Shown in pieces: positions 43,650 through 52,096 of a stretch of DNA of 64,000 nt; the first letter of the stretch is position 1; every line of letters starts with the position of its first letter. Source of the stretch: Pseudoalteromonas galatheae (GTDB taxonomy: Bacteria; Pseudomonadota; Gammaproteobacteria; Enterobacterales; Alteromonadaceae); assembly GCF_005886105.2 (NCBI RefSeq), contig NZ_PNCO02000001.1, positions 2,849,001 through 2,913,000 on the forward strand. Direction: 5' to 3'. The position numbers and the translations under genes were made by a program. A model generated the notes under the pieces. That model did not search any database. It was not told the DNA's origin and saw only the letters and a list, made by a program, of their open reading frames with translations.

Positions 43650-45653
43650 CTAAGCTTTAATCAAACGCTTTTGTAAGATCTGAACTTGATCTCGCGCTTG
43701 AGCTGCTTTTTCAAACTCAAGCTCTTTTGCAAACTTCATCATTTGTGCTTCAAGTCGGTCTATTTCTTTGGCGATCTCTTTCGCATCCATTGCAGGCATA
43801 CCAGGTTTAAATTTGGCATCGATATCCACCACTTTGTCATCAGCCACTTCCTCACCGAGGTCCATCACATCCGTGATCTTCTTATTGAGCGCCGTTGGTG
43901 TAATGCCATTAGCCTCATTATACGCCTCTTGCTTTTCTCTACGTCTTTGCGTTTCATCTATCGCTTGGCGCATCGAGTTCGTTACTCTATCGCCGTACAA
44001 AATCGCTTTACCATTTAAGTGACGTGCCGCGCGGCCAATTGTCTGAATAAGAGAGCGCGTAGAACGTAAAAAGCCTTCTTTATCCGCATCAAGTATGGCA
44101 ACCAATGAAACCTCAGGCATATCCAAGCCCTCTCGTAACAAGTTGATGCCGACTAGTACATCAAAAACACCTTTACGTAGGTCTCGAATGATCTCCATAC
44201 GTTCAACGGTATCGATATCAGAGTGTAAGTAACGCACCTTAACATTATGATCGTTAAGATAATCGGTCAGATCTTCTGACATGCGTTTTGTTAGCGTAGT
44301 AACCAGCACACGCTCATTCACTTCAACCCGTTTGTAGATCTCAGAGAGCAAATCGTCAACTTGAGTTGCAACTGGACGCACCTCTACTTCTGGATCTAAT
44401 AGCCCAGTTGGGCGGATCACTTGCTCGGCAACATCACCCGCTGATTTATTCAATTCATAATCACCGGGAGTCGCCGAAACATAAATGGTCTGTGGCGAAA
44501 TCGCTTCAAACTCTTCAAACTTTAGTGGCCTATTATCCAGCGCAGACGGCAACCTAAAACCATATTCAACTAAGTTTTCTTTACGACTGCGGTCACCTTT
44601 GTACATTGCCCCTACCTGCGAAACGGTAACGTGAGATTCATCGATGATCATAAGCGCGTCATCCGGCAAATAATCTAACAAAGTTGGGGGTGGCTCGCCT
44701 GGTGCACGTCCCGATAAATATCGACTGTAATTCTCAATACCAGAGCAATAGCCAAGCTCTGTCATCATTTCAATATCGTACTGTGTACGTTGAGCAATGC
44801 GCTGCTCTTCGACTAAGCGACTTTTATCCAGTAATTGAGTGCGGCGCTCTTTGAGTTCGACCTTGATACGCTCAATGGCATCAAGGATCTTTTCTCTTGG
44901 CGTCACATAGTGAGTTTTTGGATAAATAGTCGCGCGAACGAGATGTTTTTCAATGGCACCCGTCAAGGGATCAAACAGGCTGATCCTCTCTATCTCATCG
45001 TCAAACATCTCGACTCGTACCGCGATGGTTTCTGACTCGGCAGGAAAAATATCAATAACTTCACCACGAACTCGATAAGTACCACGGCTAAAATCCATAT
45101 CATTACGTGTGTACTGTAGCTCTGCCAAACGTCTTAACATGTCACGCTGATCGATAGTTTCACCGACTTTCAGTAACAGCATCATTTTCATGTAAGAGTC
45201 GGGATCGCCAAGGCCATAAATCGCTGAAACTGAGGCTACGATGATAGTGTCTCTGCGCTCAAGCAAGGCCTTGGTCGCAGATAGACGCATTTGCTCTATA
45301 TGATCGTTGATAGAGGCGTCTTTCTCAATAAATGTGTCGCTAGCAACAACATAGGCTTCGGGTTGGTAATAGTCGTAATAAGAAACGAAATACTCAACCG
45401 CATTATGAGGAAAGAACTCTTTCATTTCGCCGTACAACTGTGCAGCCAGCGTTTTGTTATGCGCCATAATAATCGTCGGACGGTTGAGGTTATTAATGAT
45501 GTTAGCCATGGTAAAGGTTTTACCCGTCCCGGTAGCCCCCAGCAAGGTTTGATGTGCAAGGCCTGATTCTAAGCCATCGCACAGCTGAGCAATCGCTGTT
45601 GGTTGATCTCCGCTTGGCTGAAACTCAGAAACTAGCTGAAACTTATCTTCCAT
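43650..45653 (-). CDS. uvrB: Excinuclease ABC subunit B
   Basis: Full-length UvrB (667 aa), the damage-verifying helicase-like subunit of nucleotide excision repair. Seen: Walker A GATGTGKT, the beta-hairpin [26 protein letters not shown] and a C-terminal UVR motif ([10 protein letters not shown]) that binds UvrC. The ATG overlaps the stop of the upstream MATE gene (TAATG), with GGAGG inside the MATE 3' end. Its expression is therefore at least partly coupled to the transporter. No SOS box was found in the few bases available between the genes. Confidence 0.98.
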   Translation of the reverse strand: MEDKFQLVSEFQPSGDQPTAIAQLCDGLESGLAHQTLLGATGTGKTFTMANIINNLNRPTIIMAHNKTLAAQLYGEMKEFFPHNAVEYFVSYYDYYQPEAYVVASDTFIEKDASINDHIEQMRLSATKALLERRDTIIVASVSAIYGLGDPDSYMKMMLLLKVGETIDQRDMLRRLAELQYTRNDMDFSRGTYRVRGEVIDIFPAESETIAVRVEMFDDEIERISLFDPLTGAIEKHLVRATIYPKTHYVTPREKILDAIERIKVELKERRTQLLDKSRLVEEQRIAQRTQYDIEMMTELGYCSGIENYSRYLSGRAPGEPPPTLLDYLPDDALMIIDESHVTVSQVGAMYKGDRSRKENLVEYGFRLPSALDNRPLKFEEFEAISPQTIYVSATPGDYELNKSAGDVAEQVIRPTGLLDPEVEVRPVATQVDDLLSEIYKRVEVNERVLVTTLTKRMSEDLTDYLNDHNVKVRYLHSDIDTVERMEIIRDLRKGVFDVLVGINLLREGLDMPEVSLVAILDADKEGFLRSTRSLIQTIGRAARHLNGKAILYGDRVTNSMRQAIDETQRRREKQEAYNEANGITPTALNKKITDVMDLGEEVADDKVVDIDAKFKPGMPAMDAKEIAKEIDRLEAQMMKFAKELEFEKAAQARDQVQILQKRLIKA

Positions 45654-47029
45654 TATGCCTCCTTTTGAACCTCACTTGCTGCAATTTCATTAATGACTTT
45701 CTTAAACCAATTGTAGGCAATGGCTGCAGTAAATAAATTTCCCAAAGCAGCGCCAGCAAATAATCCTGGCAATCCAGCCAACAGTGAGCCTAAATAAGCA
45801 ATAGGTACATAGAATATGAACAACCGGATCACACTTAGAATGAGTGCATTCATCGGTTTATGCAACGCATTAAATGACGAATTGGTTAATATGATCACGC
45901 CTTGAAGACCGTATCCTAACGGCATGATATAAATAAATAGCTGTATGGTTTCAACAACAGCCGGCTCATTACCAAAAGTATGACTTATATAGTAAGCGCT
46001 CAATACCAGCAATAAGTAGACCGCAAATTGAAAACCAAGCACAAATTTAAGTGTTTGGGTATAGGCATCAGACACACGCTGATAGTGCTTTGCACCAAAG
46101 TTCTGGCTGACAAATGGCGGCAAGGTCATAGAAAGCGCTAAAACCACCAGACTTGCGATCGACTCAATACGACTGCCAACACCAAATGCGGCCACAGCTT
46201 CAGGTCCATAACTAGCTATAAGTGCTGTCATTACCGCCATTGCTAAAGGTGTCAGCATATTTGCACCAGCTGCAGGCAGGCCTATAGTGAGAATTTTTTT
46301 CGCCGCATTTGTGAAGCTGGTGTATTTTGCAGACAGTGAGATAAGACGCTTTTTAACTATCAGCAAATATAAAATGATAGTTACCCCAAGACTCCAAGAC
46401 AACACACTGGCCACTGCAGCCCCTTTCACACCCATTGCATCAATAGGCCCAAATCCGAAGATTAATATCGGGTCCAGCACCGCATTGACTAATCCTCCGA
46501 GTCCCATGACTAAACTTGGCGTTTTGGTGTCACCACTGGCACGCAACACTGAATTACCAATCATCGGTGTTATCAATAAAATCGAGCCAATAAACCACAC
46601 CGACATATAGTCGTGGATAAATGGCATAACCGCTTCACCTGCACCGAGGAGAATAAAGATCTCATCGACAAAAATAAAACCAAGAATAGAAAGTAATGAA
46701 ACTAATATCGCAGAGATAATAATAGCCACTGCGGCATCAAATTTAGCTTCATCAAGCAAATTGCTACCCAAAGCCTTAGCGATAACGGCAGATGTTCCGA
46801 TGCCTAGCCCAATGGCCAAGCTAATTACAGTAAAGGTAACAGGGAAAGTGAAACTGATCGCTGCGAGCGGCTCGGTGCCTAGCATACTAATAAAGAAAGT
46901 ATCAACGAGATTAAACATCATCAGCGTGATCATCCCGAATATCATGGGGATCGTCATTCGCTTTAAAGTCGCCCCAATATCACCAAAAAGGATATCGTTG
47001 CCATTGGAATTTGACTTAGCTTGAGTCAT
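45653..47029 (-). CDS. MATE family multidrug/Na+ antiporter
   Basis: Inner-membrane exporter of 458 aa with about 12 helices in two MatE halves (starts [20 protein letters not shown]; second half with [10 protein letters not shown]). MATE proteins export cationic drugs or metabolites using Na+ or H+. Substrate unknown. It overlaps uvrB by one base and is the first gene of that pair. Confidence 0.92.
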   Translation of the reverse strand: MTQAKSNSNGNDILFGDIGATLKRMTIPMIFGMITLMMFNLVDTFFISMLGTEPLAAISFTFPVTFTVISLAIGLGIGTSAVIAKALGSNLLDEAKFDAAVAIIISAILVSLLSILGFIFVDEIFILLGAGEAVMPFIHDYMSVWFIGSILLITPMIGNSVLRASGDTKTPSLVMGLGGLVNAVLDPILIFGFGPIDAMGVKGAAVASVLSWSLGVTIILYLLIVKKRLISLSAKYTSFTNAAKKILTIGLPAAGANMLTPLAMAVMTALIASYGPEAVAAFGVGSRIESIASLVVLALSMTLPPFVSQNFGAKHYQRVSDAYTQTLKFVLGFQFAVYLLLVLSAYYISHTFGNEPAVVETIQLFIYIMPLGYGLQGVIILTNSSFNALHKPMNALILSVIRLFIFYVPIAYLGSLLAGLPGLFAGAALGNLFTAAIAYNWFKKVINEIAASEVQKEA

Positions 47030-47245
47030 AACAACCTATTTCTGATACTTTAAGCGGCTCATTGTATGCTATTCAAGATGTTGACGCTATGCGGGAAACG
47101 TCAAGAGTCGTGATAAAGTCTAAATTAGCAACAGTTACTTATAAAAAGCTGGTATTAAGTCATAGGATTAAGATTTAGTGTTAAAAATAACGATTCAGTA
47201 AGTTTTGACAAAAAAGTTACAATCCACCTCGCAAAGTAGCATGTT

Positions 47246-47254
47246 TTTTGCACA
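47246..47254 (+). promoter_or_regulatory. Relaxed-consensus DnaA box
   Basis: TTTTGCACA fits TTWTNCACA. It is one of three DnaA-box-like sites within 211 bp. Confidence 0.35.
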
Positions 47255-47324
47255 ACCAAATTGGCCAAAAGTTCATAAAAGCTTCACACTGAATAACAAA
47301 TAAACAAAAATACCCAACCAAACA

Positions 47325-47337
47325 TAACCCATTGATA
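47325..47337 (-). promoter_or_regulatory. IHF consensus site 1
   Basis: TAACCCATTGATA is a perfect match to YAANNNNTTGATW, the reverse of WATCAANNNNTTR. Binding is untested, and AT-rich DNA raises chance matches. Confidence 0.35.
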
Positions 47338-47433
47338 TTAATAGATTTAAATATTTATCGAATTTTACTTGAAACGGCCGCAGCGCCCTATTTTCATAGT
47401 CTTGCAATACTTCTCAAATAATAATAAACAATG

Positions 47434-47456
47434 TTATCCACAGATTCCGTGGATAA
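47434..47456. promoter_or_regulatory. Inverted pair of DnaA boxes
   Basis: TTATCCACA (47434-47442, perfect strong DnaA box) faces CGTGGATAA (47448-47456, reverse of TTATCCACG, 8/9), five bases apart, forming a palindrome. Confidence 0.55.
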
Positions 47457-47503
47457 GTCGCTCCAAGCCAGTAGAATAAAGGTTTTCAGCTTGGAGTAAT
47501 TTT

Positions 47504-47561
47504 GATCAACGGTGCATTTAGTATGATCGTTCTTAAAACAACAACTGGATCAATTTAGATC
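47504..47561. other. Cluster of four GATC sites
   Basis: GATC occurs at 47504, 47525, 47548 and 47558, four in 58 bp against about one per 256 bp expected. Clustered Dam sites beside DnaA boxes are a feature of oriC-type DNA. Confidence 0.5.
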
Positions 47562-47654
47562 TGTAGACTAACCTTGCTTCTGGAAGTAAAAATCTTCATA
47601 TATTCCAAAATTAACCAGCCAAACATATCCATTTGTTTTAACTGGTCTTTTTAT

Positions 47655-47682
47655 TAAGTTATTGATTTTCAATTTATTGATA
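47655..47682 (-). promoter_or_regulatory. Two adjacent IHF consensus sites
   Basis: TAAGTTATTGATT (47655-47667) and CAATTTATTGATA (47670-47682) both match YAANNNNTTGATW perfectly, 15 bp apart centre to centre. Confidence 0.35.
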
Positions 47683-48141
47683 GTAACTACTTACTGCTAG
47701 CCCCACTGCACTTAAGTCGAGATTATTAATACAACACTATTTATACTCAATGATCCCATCCAAGTGACAATTGCACTAATTTAAAGATCTTGAGAAAACA
47801 TCATAAAATGAGCTGTTAAGGATACAATTCGAGCAAAACGTTCAAAAAATACATGAAACTAAAAAACCAACTGTACGAATACACAGTGAAGATTATATAT
47901 GTTAATTTTATTCGTTTTAGCTTTGGTTCGACTCTCTTACTTGGTATCGCGAGCCACATTCACACAACAAGTAAATGTAAAATGCGCCGTTTTAACGCGA
48001 TAAAATGCGTTGAACAAGCTAAAAAGCCAACAAATAGCGCATTAATTCATCGCTTAGTAGAGTTTTTTACGTTTCTGTGATTTTAGTGGTTGACACCTTG
48101 CAATGTCGTCATTAATATTTCGCCCCGTTGAGAGATACGCT

Positions 48142-48218
48142 TCCCCCTTAGCTCAGTTGGTTAGAGCGACGGACTGTTAATCCGCAGGTCCCCCGTTCGA
48201 GTCGGGGAGGGGGAGCCA
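48142..48218 (+). tRNA. tRNA-Asn (GTT)
   Basis: Cloverleaf with acceptor TCCCCCT / AGGGGGA, D arm AGCTCAGTTGGTTAGAGCG, anticodon arm CGGACTGTTAATCCG (anticodon GTT at 48176-48178), T arm CCCCGTTCGAGTCGGGG, discriminator G and an encoded CCA (48216-48218). Confidence 0.97.
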
Positions 48219-48405
48219 ATTCCACGAAAGCATTAGACTTTTTCAAGCATTTACACTACTCTACAAGCAATATTCTCACTGCACTTGCTCAAACAACAAC
48301 CTGCTCTGTAATTTATCGCTCAGACGAAAATCAAACCGATGAATTTGATAAAGAATTTGGCAATGCACCCGATACTATGGAATAACCCTCTTTAAGAAGC
48401 GTACT

Positions 48406-50349
48406 ATGGCTGGTTTTAAAAAACTTATCGTACTCCAAGTCACCTCTTGGCTATTATTCTCCTTGATTGGTAGCTTTTTTTTCGCAACAAGTTTTGACTC
48501 TGCAATAAATAAAGCGCAGCAAAGCGCACACACTATGGTAACAGAGTATATCAAAGACAAAAAAATCACTGAAGTGACCCCAGAACACATTCGCCAAGCA
48601 CTAAATAGCGGAGATGTTTTCTCAACTTTTATTATAAGAGATTTTGACGGTCAAACCGTTTTACAAGTCAATACGCCAAGCAATCTTCCTTTTATCGCTG
48701 AAATTATTGAATCAAACATCAATGCTATTCGTCCTCAATTTGCTGTTAACGATAGCAAAGACATCAAAATCGAATTCTTGATCAATGCACAAAGCCAGGC
48801 GCAACTACTGCAACAAGCCCTACTATTGCTCATTATTATTTCTGCACTGGTCGCTTTTATTCCCGTCTTCTTTATGCAAGGCGTCTATAAGAAGCTTAAC
48901 CGTAACGTCAGTATGACCGTCGCCAGTGCTGTAGATTCATACATCACACAAAACCAAGTCACCGACAACATTGAGTTTGATTTTAACGATGGCAAAGTAG
49001 CAGAACTTGGGCATGATTTAGTCCCCTCTTTTAAACGCTTAGCCAGCTTTTTAAAGTCAAAGCAAGAAGACATTAAAAATGCCGCCCACACTATTAAGCA
49101 AGAAGCGTATAAAGATGTCGTCACCGATCTTGGCAACCGCAATATGTTCGTTGAATACTACGAGCAATATATTGAGTCGTCTGCCAAAAAGGCATTTGGC
49201 TCACTGGCGATGATCCGTTGCTCTGAATTGCAAGTCATTAACCAAACCCGTGGCTATCAAAAAGGCGATGAATATATTAAGTCAGTATCGGATATCATCA
49301 AGCACGTCACCGGTACTTATGCAGGCAGCCAAGTGTTCCGTTTAAATAGCTCGGATTTTGCGGTGATTTTACCCAACGTGCCAAGTAAAGAAGCGGAAGA
49401 GTTTGGTGAAACTCTGCAAGCGCGCTTCACTCAGTTCCAGCAAAACCAAGAACTATCATCGGTTGCAAACACTGGGATTGTGCCTTATGAGAACGGTAAA
49501 CCACTTGGAGAGCTACTCTCAGTTGTTGATAATGCGATGAGTATGGCGCAGAGCAAACAAGCCAATGCTTGGCATATTCAACGTGAGTCTGACTTAGTGA
49601 ATAATGTCAGTGCTGGATTTGGCAACCAAAACTGGCGTCGCGTGATCCGCGATGTGATCAGCAGCAAGCGTGTTAGTTTGATGATGCAAAATATCATGCC
49701 AATTGGTAAAAATTCTAAGGCCTATGCAGAGATCCAATCCCGCTTCAAAACCGAAGAGGGGCAAATGCTACCAACGGCCTCATTCCTTGCCATGGCTGAA
49801 AAGCTAGAAATGGCCATTGAGATTGATCAGTTGATCATAGACACTTCGCTAGAACTTATTAAAACGCGTAACTTTAACGAAAAGTATTTTGGGATCAACG
49901 TTACCGCATCGAGCGCTCATAACGATCAATTTGTGATCTGGTTAGAGCGTCGTTTGTTAAAAGAAACCAATCTAGCCTCTAAACTGGTATTTGAAGTTAG
50001 CGAGTTTGGCTTACAGCAAAATATTAAAGCCAGTAAGCGTTTTATTGATATGGTGCATCGTGCTGGCGCTCGTATCACCGTTGAGCGCTTTGGTGTGGGC
50101 TTAACATCGTTTAAGTTCTTTAGAGACCTAAAGCCTGACTATATCAAAATGGATGCAAGCTATACTCGTGGCCTTGAAGAAGACAAGAATAATCAATACT
50201 TTATGCGCTTGATGGTTGACCTTGCACACCGTATCGGTGTCAACGTATTTGCCGAAGGTATCGAGAGTCAAGAAGAGAAGCACATCGTCGAAACGCTCTG
50301 TTTGGATGGTGTACAAGGCTACTACATCGAAAAACCGAAAGAAATCTAG
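48406..50349 (+). CDS. Degenerate GGDEF-EAL membrane protein (CsrD-like)
   Basis: Protein of 647 aa. An N-terminal membrane helix (~7-29), a periplasmic segment and a second helix (~137-156) precede a HAMP-like linker, a GGDEF-fold domain (~235-380) and an EAL-fold domain (~400-647). Both catalytic signatures are destroyed: the GGDEF position reads NSSDF, the EAL position reads AEIQSR, and DDFGxG reads VERFGVG. So it should neither make nor cut c-di-GMP. Length (E. coli CsrD is 646 aa), the SDF-type GGDEF remnant and the two-helix N-terminus resemble CsrD/MshH, which helps RNase E degrade Csr small RNAs. A LapD-like receptor is the alternative. Confidence 0.85.
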   Translation: MAGFKKLIVLQVTSWLLFSLIGSFFFATSFDSAINKAQQSAHTMVTEYIKDKKITEVTPEHIRQALNSGDVFSTFIIRDFDGQTVLQVNTPSNLPFIAEIIESNINAIRPQFAVNDSKDIKIEFLINAQSQAQLLQQALLLLIIISALVAFIPVFFMQGVYKKLNRNVSMTVASAVDSYITQNQVTDNIEFDFNDGKVAELGHDLVPSFKRLASFLKSKQEDIKNAAHTIKQEAYKDVVTDLGNRNMFVEYYEQYIESSAKKAFGSLAMIRCSELQVINQTRGYQKGDEYIKSVSDIIKHVTGTYAGSQVFRLNSSDFAVILPNVPSKEAEEFGETLQARFTQFQQNQELSSVANTGIVPYENGKPLGELLSVVDNAMSMAQSKQANAWHIQRESDLVNNVSAGFGNQNWRRVIRDVISSKRVSLMMQNIMPIGKNSKAYAEIQSRFKTEEGQMLPTASFLAMAEKLEMAIEIDQLIIDTSLELIKTRNFNEKYFGINVTASSAHNDQFVIWLERRLLKETNLASKLVFEVSEFGLQQNIKASKRFIDMVHRAGARITVERFGVGLTSFKFFRDLKPDYIKMDASYTRGLEEDKNNQYFMRLMVDLAHRIGVNVFAEGIESQEEKHIVETLCLDGVQGYYIEKPKEI

Positions 50350-50948
50350 GTAACCTGAGCTCGGATAATTCAAGGCTTATCCGAGCTCAACAAAAACTCC
50401 AAGGGCAACTTGTTTGCCCTGCCCTATTCTCCAGCGTCATTGCGCTTACTTTCATACACTATCATTTGCCACACCTATTGCAATCTGTGTTACTATTGGC
50501 AGGAATTATCATTCAAATTTATCCATGCACTATAAGAAGTTCACAAAGATAGTCATGGAGATTATTTCGGCACTAACAACTAACCAGAGTTCAGTAAGAT
50601 TAAAACATCTATCACATTGATTTTTATAAAATAAAATCAATAAACTGCTTAGTAAACGAGCTCTGAGTTAGGGTTATTTGCCAATAATAAAATGAAAACT
50701 GCTAGCATGAGACCTTAAGCAAAAGCCTTACGAAATCAGAGACCATAACTCTGTTGATTGCAAAGTATGCTTTTTCATTTAGAAACACAGAGCGAAACGG
50801 TGCTATCGATTTAATTATACTGAAAAGTGCTTTTAGCAAAATTAAATCAAATCAAAATTTGCACCCAGTAAATTCTTTAATACAGTTAACTATCACCTCG
50901 ATTTATCGGGAATAGCCCGAATAAAGTGACTAAGTTATAGAGGCAGGA
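50350..50948. other. Non-coding region upstream of rsxA
   Basis: 599 bp without a convincing gene. It holds a 13-bp hairpin (50356-50389), an AT-rich 9-bp inverted repeat (ATTGATTTT / AAAATCAAT, 50616-50641), an ATTATCATT Fur-like half site (50505-50513) lacking a good second half, and a small TCGGG/CCCGA hairpin (50906-50920) just before rsxA. A 68-codon frame (50414-50620) has no ribosome site. Confidence 0.5.
50356..50389 (+). terminator. Hairpin after the CsrD-like gene
   Basis: A perfect 13-bp stem (TGAGCTCGGATAA / TTATCCGAGCTCA, 8-nt loop) lies 7 bp after the stop. No U-run follows, so termination may be weak or Rho-assisted. Confidence 0.55.
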
Positions 50949-51530
50949 ATGACCGAATACATTTTGTTGCTCATTGGCACAGTGCTGGTGAATAACTTCG
51001 TTTTAGTTCAGTTTTTGGGTTTATGCCCATTTATGGGGGTATCTGGAAAATTAGATACCGCAGTGGGAATGTCTTTAGCGACAACATTTGTTCTCACCCT
51101 AGCTTCAGTCACCAGCTATTTGGTCAATCAATATATCTTGTTGCCGCTTGACCTCACTTTTTTAAGAACGATGAGTTTTATTTTGGTTATCGCAGTGGTT
51201 GTGCAATTTACTGAAATGGTGGTGCGTAAAACCAGCCCAACCTTGTATCGGTTGCTGGGAATTTTCTTGCCTTTAATTACAACTAATTGTGCAGTACTAG
51301 GTGTTGCATTACTTAATATTAAGAAAGACCATACCTTTTTAGAGTCTGCAGTTTATGGTTTTGGCGCAGCGGTTGGTTTTTCTATGGTTCTGGTGCTATT
51401 TGCCGCCTTGCGTGAGCGCTTAGCTGTCGCTGACGTGCCAACCCCCTTTAAAGGAGCATCGATAGCGATGATCACCGCAGGACTCATGTCGCTTGCGTTT
51501 ATGGGCTTTTCTGGATTGGTTAAGTTTTAG
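50949..51530 (+). CDS. rsxA: Electron transport complex subunit RsxA
   Basis: Membrane subunit (193 aa, about six helices) of the Rnf/Rsx complex, which moves electrons between NADH and ferredoxin-type carriers with ion translocation. Motifs: [19 protein letters not shown] and [11 protein letters not shown], with the Cys residues proposed to hold an intramembrane Fe-S centre. It is the first gene of a six-gene operon; rsxB follows after 2 bp. In E. coli the complex keeps SoxR reduced. Confidence 0.97.
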   Translation: MTEYILLLIGTVLVNNFVLVQFLGLCPFMGVSGKLDTAVGMSLATTFVLTLASVTSYLVNQYILLPLDLTFLRTMSFILVIAVVVQFTEMVVRKTSPTLYRLLGIFLPLITTNCAVLGVALLNIKKDHTFLESAVYGFGAAVGFSMVLVLFAALRERLAVADVPTPFKGASIAMITAGLMSLAFMGFSGLVKF

Positions 51531-51532
51531 AT

Positions 51533-52087
51533 ATGACATTACTTTACGCATTACTTGCACTTGGTGCGCTGGCGCTCATTTTTGGTATTGTGCTTGGCTA
51601 TGCAGCAGTGAAATACCGAGTTGAAAGCAACCCAATTGTTGAACAGATAGACGCCATTCTGCCACAAACTCAATGCGGCCAGTGCGGCTATCCCGGCTGT
51701 CGACCGTACGCTGAAGCGATTGCGAATGGCGATGACGTAAATAAATGCCCTCCCGGCGGTGAAGCTACAGTGAAAAAACTGGCGGACTTAATGGGCGTAG
51801 AAGCAAAGCCATTGGCTGGTGGAGAAGACGCTGAGCCGGTCAAGAAGGTGGCTTACATTCGTGAAGACGAATGTATTGGCTGTACCAAATGCATTCAAGC
51901 TTGCCCCGTTGATGCCATTGTTGGTGCAACCAGACAAATGCACACCGTACTCGTTGACGAGTGCACAGGCTGCGATCTGTGTGTCGAACCCTGCCCGGTT
52001 GATTGTATTGATATGATCCCAGTTGCACAGACCAAGCAAACGTGGAAATGGCAGCTAGACGCCATTCCTGTGACACAGATTGATTAA
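51533..52087 (+). CDS. rsxB: Electron transport complex subunit RsxB
   Basis: Ferredoxin-like subunit (184 aa). An N-terminal membrane anchor is followed by a Cys cluster CGQCGYPGC, then two 4Fe-4S motifs [12 protein letters not shown] and [12 protein letters not shown]. It acts at the cytoplasmic face, passing electrons between RsxC and the membrane subunits. The length matches E. coli RsxB closely. Confidence 0.97.
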   Translation: MTLLYALLALGALALIFGIVLGYAAVKYRVESNPIVEQIDAILPQTQCGQCGYPGCRPYAEAIANGDDVNKCPPGGEATVKKLADLMGVEAKPLAGGEDAEPVKKVAYIREDECIGCTKCIQACPVDAIVGATRQMHTVLVDECTGCDLCVEPCPVDCIDMIPVAQTKQTWKWQLDAIPVTQID

Positions 52088-52096
52088 GAGGTTTAA

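Larger units (their letters stand above)
47030..48141. other. Long AT-rich non-coding region with DnaA-box, GATC and IHF-site clusters
   Basis: 1.1 kb with no convincing gene; a 75-codon frame at 47853-48080 has no ribosome site and no recognisable protein. It contains the DnaA-box pair, the relaxed DnaA box, four clustered GATC sites, three perfect IHF consensus matches and an 8-bp hairpin (CTCCAAGC 47461-47468 / GCTTGGAG 47489-47496). It ends at tRNA-Asn. Neighbouring genes are not those of a usual chromosomal origin. A replication-control role (datA/DARS-like) is a hypothesis. Confidence 0.5.

Noticed and set aside
47853..48080. 75-codon open frame in the non-coding region before tRNA-Asn
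   Set aside because: No ribosome site, unusual composition and no recognisable domain; likely chance.
47030..48141. Chromosomal origin of replication (oriC)
   Set aside because: DnaA-box and GATC clustering is suggestive, but dnaA, dnaN, mnmG and parAB are absent and only one strong DnaA box is present. Kept as a weaker origin-like signal.
48221..48385. 54-codon open stretch just after tRNA-Asn with an acidic protein-like end (NQTDEFDKEFGNAPDTME)
   Set aside because: No usable start codon; the frame is open back into the tRNA only. It could be a gene remnant left by an old integration at the tRNA, but the evidence is too thin.
50414..50620. 68-codon open frame upstream of rsxA
   Set aside because: No ribosome site and no protein-like pattern; the overlapping ATTATCATT is only a Fur half site.
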